This document shows, piece after piece, positions 1 to 5,019 of a DNA stretch of 5,984 bases. A model generated the notes under the pieces. It had not been told where the DNA came from, made no database searches, and worked only from the letters and a program-made list of their open reading frames with translations. Origin of the DNA: Candidatus Altarchaeales archaeon WOR_SM1_86-2 (GTDB lineage: Archaea > Altiarchaeota > Altiarchaeia > IMC4 > MCBC01); NCBI GenBank assembly GCA_001723855.1, contig MCBC01000153.1, positions 1 through 5,984 of the forward strand. The letters run 5' to 3'. The translations under genes and the position numbers were made by a program. Position 1 is the stretch's first letter; each line of letters opens with the position of its first letter.

Positions 1-13
1 TTAATAAATTAAT

Positions 14-18
14 GAGGA
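14..18 (+). promoter_or_regulatory. Ribosome binding site of the DUF1016 gene
   Basis: GAGGA lies 9 nt upstream of the ATG at 28, a normal Shine-Dalgarno spacing. It supports that ATG as the start. Only 27 bases precede the gene, so no promoter can be judged. Confidence 0.7.
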
Positions 19-27
19 TACAGCACC

Positions 28-1155
28 ATGAAAAAATTAAAAGAAAATTATTCAACCCTCATCTCTGATCTTGCTTTTTTTATTGAGCAGGGGCGATGCG
101 CAGCCGTGCGGCAGGTAAATACTACATTGTGTGCTACTTACTGGCTGATGGGCAGACGGATTGTGGAGTATGAACAGGAAGGAAAAGAACGAGCGGAGTA
201 TGGAGCTAAATTACTACAAAGGTTATCCAAAGACCTTGATAAGAAATTCGGACGCGGTTTTTCTCCTGATAATCTTGAAGCAATGCGGCGCTTTTATTTG
301 ACATATCCGGTTAAGATTTCCGAGACAGCGTATCGGAAATTGGAAGGAGAAAAATCCGAAACAGCGTCTCGGAAATTCACAAAAACTTTAGCGTTTCATC
401 CACTTACTGAAAGGTTTACTCTATCATGGTCACACTATCGCCTGCTTATGCGCCTTGACGAATCATTCAAACGAGAATTTTACGAGGCGGAATGTATCAG
501 AGGAAACTGGTCTGTGAGACAATTAGACAGGCAAATCCAATCCATGCTTTATGAACGAACAGCACTATCCAGGCGTAAATCAGCGGTCATTGCCAAGTCC
601 CATGAAAAACCTATCTTGCTAAGGCCCGAAGATGAAATAAAAGACCCTTACATTCTGGAATTTTTAGGGTTAAAGGATGAGTATTCGGAATCGCAACTGG
701 AAGAGGCATTAATCAAACACCTGGAACATTTCCTCCTTGAACTCGGAACCGGCTTTACATTCGCTGCCCGCCAGAAGCGACTCACTCTTGAGGGAAGTCA
801 TTACCGCCTTGACCTCCTCCTGTATCACAGGGTGCTGCGCTGCCTTGTTGCAATTGATTTGAAGGTCGGTGAATTCAGCCATGCCGATGCAGGGCAAATG
901 AACCTCTATTTGAATTACCTGAAAGACAAAGAAAAAATCCCCGGAGAAAACGACCCCGTCGGCATTATTCTCTGTACCGACAAAAAGGAGACGGTTGTTG
1001 AATATGCACTGGGGGGATTGAGTAACAGGATATTTACTTCAAAGTATAAATTGCAGCTTCCCGCTCTTGAAACCCTCAGGACTGAAATAGAACATGAAAA
1101 ACAAAGATTACTGGAGATGAAAATTGCGGGGGAAATAGAAAAAAGGAAGAGTTGA
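28..1155 (+). CDS. DUF1016 (YhcG-type) PDDEXK nuclease domain protein
   Basis: This 375-residue protein has the two-part layout of the DUF1016/YhcG family. The N-terminal helical domain (about residues 8-172) carries the family signatures YWLMGRRIVEYEQ (38-50), FSPDNLEAMRRFY (78-90) and LSWSHYRLLMRL (132-143). The C-terminal domain (about 195-350) has a PDDEXK nuclease-like core: an acidic helix with E225/E226, D262 in YRLDLLLYH, D277-x-K279 in AIDLKVGEF, then GQMNLYLNY (289-297). The family is predicted to cleave nucleic acid. Its members are often found near restriction-modification genes and mobile elements, and their cellular role is poorly defined. The putative catalytic residues are all present and length is typical, so the gene looks intact. 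A 12-residue motif is duplicated in the linker (98-117). The start is fixed by a GAGGA site. The next gene begins 151 nt downstream and appears to have its own ribosome site, so co-transcription is possible but not shown. The family call is firm; a defence role is inference. Confidence 0.93.
   Translation: MKKLKENYSTLISDLAFFIEQGRCAAVRQVNTTLCATYWLMGRRIVEYEQEGKERAEYGAKLLQRLSKDLDKKFGRGFSPDNLEAMRRFYLTYPVKISETAYRKLEGEKSETASRKFTKTLAFHPLTERFTLSWSHYRLLMRLDESFKREFYEAECIRGNWSVRQLDRQIQSMLYERTALSRRKSAVIAKSHEKPILLRPEDEIKDPYILEFLGLKDEYSESQLEEALIKHLEHFLLELGTGFTFAARQKRLTLEGSHYRLDLLLYHRVLRCLVAIDLKVGEFSHADAGQMNLYLNYLKDKEKIPGENDPVGIILCTDKKETVVEYALGGLSNRIFTSKYKLQLPALETLRTEIEHEKQRLLEMKIAGEIEKRKS
319..377 (+). repeat. 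Two 23-bp imperfect direct repeats in the DUF1016 linker
   Basis: Bases 319-341 and 355-377 match at all but two positions and are offset by 36 bp, so they stay in frame. They encode SETAYRK and SETASRK. The repeat lies between the N-terminal helical region and the LSWSHY motif, a stretch that from general knowledge varies in length among DUF1016 proteins. It looks like an in-frame duplication in a flexible linker. Confidence 0.75.
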
Positions 1156-1227
1156 AAACCAAAACTAAAACCAAAAAGTAAATTCATCAAACATTAAATT
1201 CCATTTCCTTCTAATCCTTTATTGTAA

Positions 1228-1248
1228 TATAATTTTAATTTTAATTTT
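1228..1248 (+). promoter_or_regulatory. Possible -10 box and AATTTT triplet repeat upstream of Roco
   Basis: TATAAT occurs at 1228-1233, overlapping three tandem AATTTT units (1231-1248). The hexamer at the expected -35 distance (1205-1210, TTCCTT) is a poor match to TTGACA. In such AT-rich DNA a TATAAT can occur by chance. It is kept because it sits in the only intergenic gap before a gene with a strong ribosome site. Confidence 0.25.
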
Positions 1249-1293
1249 CACGAGGAAAGCAAGATACGAATTAAATCAAAAATTTACCGTAAC

Positions 1294-1299
1294 GGGAGG
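1294..1299 (+). promoter_or_regulatory. Strong ribosome binding site of the Roco gene
   Basis: GGGAGG lies 7 nt before the ATG at 1307, close to the ideal Shine-Dalgarno. It fixes the start of the LRR reading frame and shows the 5' part is a real translation start. A short CCGT-A-ACGG inverted repeat (1287-1295) touches the site, but the stem is too short to claim regulation. Confidence 0.8.
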
Positions 1300-1306
1300 C
1301 GTTAAA

Positions 1307-1756
1307 ATGGCAACTGATTTAGAAATAATAAAACAATTGGAGAAAAGAATAGGGAAAGAATTAAAGCAGTTAGAACTTGATGAAATAATAACAAGTATTG
1401 ATAATGGATATGCGGTTGATCCTCACGGAAATATTACAGGATTACATTTAGATAAGAATGAACTCACGGAAATTCCGGCGGAGATACTGCAATTGAAAAA
1501 TTTACAAGTATTGAGTTTGAGTTTTAATCAATTGACTTCAATCCCGGGGGAGATAGGCAAGCTGGGAAATTTACAAAAACTGTACTTGCATTCTAATCGA
1601 TTGACTTCAATCCCGGGGGAGATAGGCAATCTGGGGAATTTACAAGAATTGTATTTGTATACTAATCGATTGACTTCAATCCCGGGGGAGATAGGCAAGT
1701 TGGGGAATTTGCAGGTATTGTATTTCAGGTATTGTATTTGGGTGGTAATCAATTGA
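1307..1756 (+). CDS. 5' fragment of Roco: N-terminal cap and LRRs
   Basis: This frame starts at an ATG with an excellent GGGAGG site and encodes 149 residues. A helical, charged N-terminal segment (about 1-40) is followed by LRRs of the bacterial type LxxLxLxxNxLTxIPxEIxxL, at first degenerate (LTEIPAEILQL) and then nearly perfect. After LGNLQVLY the frame turns into FRYCIWVVIN and stops at TGA 1754-1756; this tail is the out-of-frame reading of the next repeat and has no LRR character. As translated, the product would be a short LRR protein of about three and a half repeats without GTPase. It could be an inactive fragment; a free LRR decoy is only speculation. Confidence 0.75.
   Translation: MATDLEIIKQLEKRIGKELKQLELDEIITSIDNGYAVDPHGNITGLHLDKNELTEIPAEILQLKNLQVLSLSFNQLTSIPGEIGKLGNLQKLYLHSNRLTSIPGEIGNLGNLQELYLYTNRLTSIPGEIGKLGNLQVLYFRYCIWVVIN
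1712..1739 (+). repeat. Perfect 14-bp tandem duplication causing the Roco frameshift
   Basis: CAGGTATTGTATTT occurs twice head to tail (1712-1725 and 1726-1739). The flanking bases differ, so the unit is exactly 14 bp. Equivalent positions in neighbouring LRR units have a single copy, so one copy is extra. Fourteen is not a multiple of three, so the frame shifts; deletion of either copy restores LQVLYLGGNQLTSIP. Origin by slipped-strand mispairing is inferred. Confidence 0.95.
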
Positions 1757-3687
1757 CTTCAATCCCGGGGGAGATAGGCAAGTTGGGAAATCTACAAGTA
1801 TTGTATTTGGGTGGTAATCAATTGACTTCAATCCCGGGGGAGATAGGCAATCTGGGGAATTTACAAAAATTGGATTTGTATTCTAATCAATTGACTTCAA
1901 TCCCGGAAGAAATTACCGAATTAGATTTAGAAATAAAATGGGGATATGATTCTGGAAAAGGGAGTTTTTTAGGAGGCAATCCTCTTGAATCTCCACCGGT
2001 AGAGATTGTGAAACAGGGAAGAGACGCGGTAATTGAATATTTTAAATCACTGGAGGAAGCGGGAGAACAGCCACTGAATGAGGTAAAAGTCCTTCTGGTG
2101 GGAGACGGCGGTGCAGGAAAAACCTCGCTTATGAAACAATTGCTTGGTGAAGAATTTGACAGAAGCGAGAAGCAGACCCACGGCATCAACATCAGGGACT
2201 GGGAAAGCGGAGACATAAAAGTCCATTTCTGGGACTTCGGCGGTCAGGAGATAATGCATGCCACACACCAGTTCTTTTTATCCAGACGCAGTTTGTATAT
2301 TCTTGTTTTAGATGGAAGGAAAGAGGAAAAAACAGAGTACTGGCTTAAGCATATTGAAAGTTTCGGCGGCGATTCACCTGTTCTGGTGGTTATCAACAAA
2401 ATTGATGAAAATCCAAAATATGAAATCAACAGGAAATTATTGCAGGATAAATACAAATGTATAAAGGGTTTTTATCGTGTTTCCTGCAAGGAAGGCACAG
2501 GCATTGAATCTTTTTCAGGAAGTTTAGGCAAGGCGCTGACTGAAGTGGAACTTCGTAAAATCACATGGGCAAAAAGCTGGTTTAATGTGAAAACCCAACT
2601 GGAGAACATGACATGCGACTTCAGCAGTTATGATGATTACGAGAAAATATGCAATAAAGAAGGTATAACAAAAAAATCCACACAGGACACACTCATTGGT
2701 TTTTTGAACGACCTGGGCGTGATACTGCATTTCAGGGACTTTGAGTTGTTGAATACACTGGTTCTGGAGCCGGGATGGGTAACAGCAGCCGTGTATAAAA
2801 TCATAACTTCGGATGAATTAAATCAAAAAAAGGGTGTTCTGGAACTAAATTCTTTAGATGAAATATTAAGGCAGGAAGAAGACACGGATTATTTTTTTCC
2901 CCGTGACACACACCGCTTTATCATTGACTTAATGAAGAAATTTGAACTTTGCTATACAATCGGCGATAACAATGCGCTTGTCCCCGACCTTTTAGGAGTC
3001 CAGGAACCTGAATTTGATTTTGATTGCGCTGATTCCCTGAAATTTCTCATTGAGTACGATTTCCTGCCTAAATCAGTGATGTCCAGATTTATTGTAAGAA
3101 GGAACGGGGATATTAAAGATGATTTGCAGTGGAGAACAGGTGTAGTCCTTGAAGATGAAAATTATAATTCAACAGCGGTAGTTAAATCAGATGATGAAGC
3201 CAAAAAAATATACATCTATGTAAACGGGGAGCAGAAAAGGGATTACTTTTCGGTGGTGCGTAAAACATTTCTGGATATTAATAATAGTTTTGAGAAAATA
3301 GATGTCAAAGAGATGGTTCCTTGTAATTGCAGTGAGTGCAGTAAGAGTGAAGAACCTTATTTTTATGATTATTCTGCTTTGATCAAATTTTATCTAAAAA
3401 ACATAAAAGAAATTCCATGCTCGTTAAGTGCCGAATATGTTTCAATTGAAAAATTGTTAGAAGGAATTGAAAGAACAGGGGCAAGTAAAGAAGAGGAAAT
3501 CTTACGGGTTTTAAGAAAACTTAAGACCAAAACCGATACCATAGAAACTTTGCTAAAAAAGGCAGAGGAAGATCCTATACTATTACAACCAAATATCTGG
3601 GGGATGGGAGTAGATTTGAAAAAAGTAGATATGCTGAGAAAATTAGCTAATAGATTATTTGATAAAGAAGAGCAAATAAGAGAATAA
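1732..3687 (+). CDS. 3' fragment of Roco: last LRRs, Roc GTPase and COR domain
   Basis: This open frame encodes up to 651 residues counted from a TTG at 1732; no ATG lies near the break. It holds the last LRRs and their cap (GNPLESPPVEIV, 82-93), then a Ras-like Roc domain: P-loop GDGGAGKT (124-131), switch/G3 WDFGGQE (167-173), G4 NKID (222-225) and a G5-like SCK (251-253). The GTP-binding motifs are all present. The COR domain follows from about 275, with typical LNDLGVILHF (325-334), LEPGWVTAAVYKI (345-357) and a C-terminal beta-rich part. A CNCSEC cluster (531-536) could bind a metal. The tail (565-651) is helical and charged, with no recognised effector. If translated at all it needs reinitiation; the best site is GGGGGAG at 1767-1773, 9 nt before an in-frame TTG at 1783, which would give about 634 residues. 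The gene downstream starts 49 nt later with no terminator between, so the two are probably co-transcribed. Confidence 0.85.
   Translation: MYLGGNQLTSIPGEIGKLGNLQVLYLGGNQLTSIPGEIGNLGNLQKLDLYSNQLTSIPEEITELDLEIKWGYDSGKGSFLGGNPLESPPVEIVKQGRDAVIEYFKSLEEAGEQPLNEVKVLLVGDGGAGKTSLMKQLLGEEFDRSEKQTHGINIRDWESGDIKVHFWDFGGQEIMHATHQFFLSRRSLYILVLDGRKEEKTEYWLKHIESFGGDSPVLVVINKIDENPKYEINRKLLQDKYKCIKGFYRVSCKEGTGIESFSGSLGKALTEVELRKITWAKSWFNVKTQLENMTCDFSSYDDYEKICNKEGITKKSTQDTLIGFLNDLGVILHFRDFELLNTLVLEPGWVTAAVYKIITSDELNQKKGVLELNSLDEILRQEEDTDYFFPRDTHRFIIDLMKKFELCYTIGDNNALVPDLLGVQEPEFDFDCADSLKFLIEYDFLPKSVMSRFIVRRNGDIKDDLQWRTGVVLEDENYNSTAVVKSDDEAKKIYIYVNGEQKRDYFSVVRKTFLDINNSFEKIDVKEMVPCNCSECSKSEEPYFYDYSALIKFYLKNIKEIPCSLSAEYVSIEKLLEGIERTGASKEEEILRVLRKLKTKTDTIETLLKKAEEDPILLQPNIWGMGVDLKKVDMLRKLANRLFDKEEQIRE
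1767..1785 (+). promoter_or_regulatory. Candidate internal reinitiation site in the LRR array
   Basis: GGGGGAG (1767-1773) precedes a TTG (1783-1785) by 9 nt, in frame with the Roc-COR part and just after the TGA (1754-1756) that ends the first frame. It arises from the LRR codons for PGEIGKL, so it could be fortuitous. It is the best visible way to express the 3' part in the present sequence. Confidence 0.25.
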
Positions 3688-3736
3688 CTCGCTCAAGGAT
3701 ATAACACTCAAAAATTAATATAATAAAAAGCACATA

Positions 3737-4729
3737 ATGGATAATCCCAAGAAAATATTTAAAGATATCAAACAGGAAGGATATAAAGGAATTCAAGAGA
3801 TGATTAAAAATAAGCAAGAAGAGAATATATTTTTAGATTTCAAAGAAAAAAGCGACCCCAACTCTCCATCAATCAGCAAAGAAGATAAGAAAAACTATGC
3901 AAAGGCATTATCTGGTTTTTCCAACTTATCTGGTGGTGTAATTATTTGGGGAGTAAAAGCAAGAAAAATCAATAGAAATTCACCTGATGTTGCTTCAGAG
4001 GAAAAACCAATATCTTATCTAAAAAAGTTCTTAACAGATTTAAATTCTTTGACAGGTTCTGCCATCATCCCTTTAAATCCGGGAATTCTAAATATTCCAA
4101 TTTATAAGGATGAAACCAATGATATAGGTTTTATAGCAACATATATACCGGAAAGCCAACTTACTCCACACAGGGCGTTGTTGGGACGGAATCAGTATTA
4201 TACTCGTTGTGGGGATAGTTTTCAAATGATGGAGCATTCCCATTTAGAAGATGCGTTTGGAAGAAGACAAAAACCCAAACTCACTATTTTTTATAGTTTA
4301 TCTATTGATAATAATCAATGGCTTCGTCTAACTATCGGTATAACAAATGAAGGAAAATACCTTGCAAAATATCCCTGCATCAGAATAAAAATTAGATCGC
4401 TTATAGATATTTATTTATCAGACTACGGTGTGGATGGGAGAGGTAATTTTCCACTCCCTCGGCTAAAACAATCAAGTTCTAAAATAAGAGATGTTGGATA
4501 TTTATTTGCTGGAGATGCAAATGTTGTTATTCATCCACTTATGTCTCTTGAAGTTGTCCAGTTTATATCTAGACCAAACAAAGTAGATATAGAGAATCTT
4601 AAATCAAGACCTTTTAATGAAGAATATATAAAATTTGAATATGAATTATTTGCTGAAAGATGTAAACCTTCATCAGGAGTAATAAATATTACAGTTAAAG
4701 AAGTATTAGAATATCTAAAGAAAAGATGA
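3737..4729 (+). CDS. AlbA_2 (Schlafen-like) putative DNA/ATP-binding domain protein
   Basis: The N-terminal half of this 330-residue protein (about 18-175) is an AlbA_2 domain, the family also seen in Schlafen proteins and often annotated as ATP-binding or putative DNA-binding. Visible signatures are EENIFLDFKEK (28-38), KALSGFSNLSGGVIIWGV (56-73), the strand GFIATYIPES (131-140) and YYTRCGDSFQMM (154-165). The C-terminal half (about 178-330) is unlike the common AlbA_2 companions (HTH or HATPase-like). It is beta-rich, with LRLTIGITNEGKYLAKYPCI (196-215), suggesting a beta-sandwich, and I do not recognise it. The ATG at 3737 lacks a clear Shine-Dalgarno, but the AlbA_2 fold begins soon after, so it is the likely start. 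The gene follows Roco by 49 nt with no visible terminator, so it may depend on the Roco transcript. Its base composition is clearly more AT-rich than the DUF1016 gene, hinting at a separate origin. AlbA_2 proteins are widespread in accessory and antiviral-type loci; the function here is unknown. Confidence 0.85.
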   Translation: MDNPKKIFKDIKQEGYKGIQEMIKNKQEENIFLDFKEKSDPNSPSISKEDKKNYAKALSGFSNLSGGVIIWGVKARKINRNSPDVASEEKPISYLKKFLTDLNSLTGSAIIPLNPGILNIPIYKDETNDIGFIATYIPESQLTPHRALLGRNQYYTRCGDSFQMMEHSHLEDAFGRRQKPKLTIFYSLSIDNNQWLRLTIGITNEGKYLAKYPCIRIKIRSLIDIYLSDYGVDGRGNFPLPRLKQSSSKIRDVGYLFAGDANVVIHPLMSLEVVQFISRPNKVDIENLKSRPFNEEYIKFEYELFAERCKPSSGVINITVKEVLEYLKKR

Positions 4730-4864
4730 CTCTTAGTGCTTTGATTAAATTATTTTCTTAATATTTCTACTGAATTTTAATTTAAATTATTTATACACAT
4801 TCAAAATAAAAATCAAAAACCCGAAATGAAAATAGACATCATAAATCCAATTTAATTTTAATAA
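4730..4864. other. AT-rich intergenic stretch without a gene
   Basis: The region is strongly AT-rich with frequent stops in all frames. It contains A/T palindromes such as AATTTAAATT, which are expected by chance at this composition. An ATG at 4826 opens only nine codons (MKIDIINPI) and lacks a ribosome site. It is in the same frame as the gene fragment that follows, separated by three in-frame stops. No convincing promoter or terminator is visible here. Confidence 0.6.
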
Positions 4865-4960
4865 AAATACCCGGATGATGAAGAGACAAAAGAATTCATT
4901 GAGATGTATGAAGAGGAACTCGGTTATGTTAAAAGATGGCTGGGGGAATTAAAAGTTTAA
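4865..4960 (+). pseudogene. Orphan 3' end of an unidentified gene
   Basis: From a stop at 4862-4864, this frame runs 31 codons to TAA 4958-4960 and reads like the end of a real protein: acidic then amphipathic, DDEETKEFIEMYEEELGYV followed by KRWLGELKV. Its base composition resembles the DUF58 side rather than the AT-rich spacer just upstream. There is no plausible start with a ribosome site (the only in-frame ATG is internal), so it looks like the tail of a gene whose body was removed. The family is not recognised; it does not look like the end of a MoxR ATPase to me, though I cannot exclude it. The hairpin that follows fits its original terminator. Chance is possible because the frame is short. 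Confidence 0.4.
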
Positions 4961-4970
4961 AACTTAAAAA

Positions 4971-5005
4971 TATGCGTCGGTTTTTCAAACCTCGCGATAT
5001 TTTTT
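4971..5005 (+). terminator. Terminator-like hairpin before DUF58
   Basis: The inner stem GGTTT (4979-4983) pairs with AAACC (4987-4991) across a TTC loop. GCG (4974-4976) pairs with CGC (4993-4995) across a small internal loop, and TAT (4971-4973) with ATA (4997-4999). A run of six T follows (5000-5005). This is the shape of a Rho-independent terminator, though the stem is only moderately GC-rich. It lies 10 nt after the orphan gene end and 14 nt before the preferred DUF58 start. It could instead be an attenuator, or coding sequence if DUF58 starts upstream. Confidence 0.45.
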
Positions 5006-5019
5006 CGTATAACTCAAAA

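Larger units (their letters stand above)
1532..1911 (+). repeat. Array of near-identical 69-bp leucine-rich repeat units
   Basis: Six units start with TTGACTTCAATCCCGG at 1532, 1601, 1670, 1753, 1822 and 1891. Spacing is 69 bp throughout except 83 bp (69+14) between the third and fourth, where the 14-bp duplication sits. Units encode LTSIPGEIGKLGNLQ plus a short variable segment (for example VLYLGGNQ, KLYLHSNR, ELYLYTNR). The last unit diverges to LTSIPEEITEL. Near-identity at the DNA level, including silent positions, points to recent tandem expansion or gene conversion. The changing residues fall mostly in the LxLxxN strand, the usual ligand-facing surface of LRRs. Confidence 0.92.
1307..3687 (+). 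pseudogene. Roco GTPase gene (LRR-Roc-COR), frameshifted by a 14-bp duplication
   Basis: Two overlapping reading frames together form one Roco gene. The first supplies the N-terminus and LRRs. The second continues the same LRR array and adds the Roc GTPase and COR domains. The break coincides with a perfect 14-bp tandem duplication. Deleting one copy gives 789 codons including the stop (788 aa) and restores an unbroken 23-residue LRR period. In that reconstructed protein the seven LRRs span about residues 45-200, the P-loop GDGGAGKT is at 261-268, WDFGGQE at 304-310, NKID at 359-362, the COR domain follows from about 410, and a CNCSEC cluster is at 668-673. Roco proteins are large GTPases, related in layout to human LRRK2 and the Chlorobium Roco protein, and typically cycle between dimer and monomer with nucleotide state. 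No separate effector domain is attached. The gene may be dead, phase-variable, or affected by an assembly error. Everything outside the duplication is open and conserved-looking, so any inactivation is recent. Confidence 0.85.

Noticed and set aside
915..1190. Hydrophobic - strand open frame opposite the DUF1016 3' end
   Set aside because: It overlaps a well-supported nuclease domain in antisense; its Phe/Ser-rich hydrophobic look is what antisense of Lys/Glu-rich coding DNA gives.
1528..1752. Open frame on the - strand across the repeats
   Set aside because: It is the antisense reading of the LRR repeats; its periodic peptide simply mirrors the repeat unit.
1532..1911. Regularly spaced repeats considered as a CRISPR array
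   Set aside because: The 69-bp units are coding, contiguous and without unrelated spacers, and they encode a continuous LRR array.
3688..3736. Terminator or promoter between Roco and AlbA_2
   Set aside because: No inverted repeat with a T run and no convincing -35/-10 pair is visible in the 49 nt.
4775..4800. AT palindromes as a protein-binding site or attachment site
   Set aside because: Such palindromes are expected by chance in this AT-rich spacer, and no matching copy was found elsewhere in the window.
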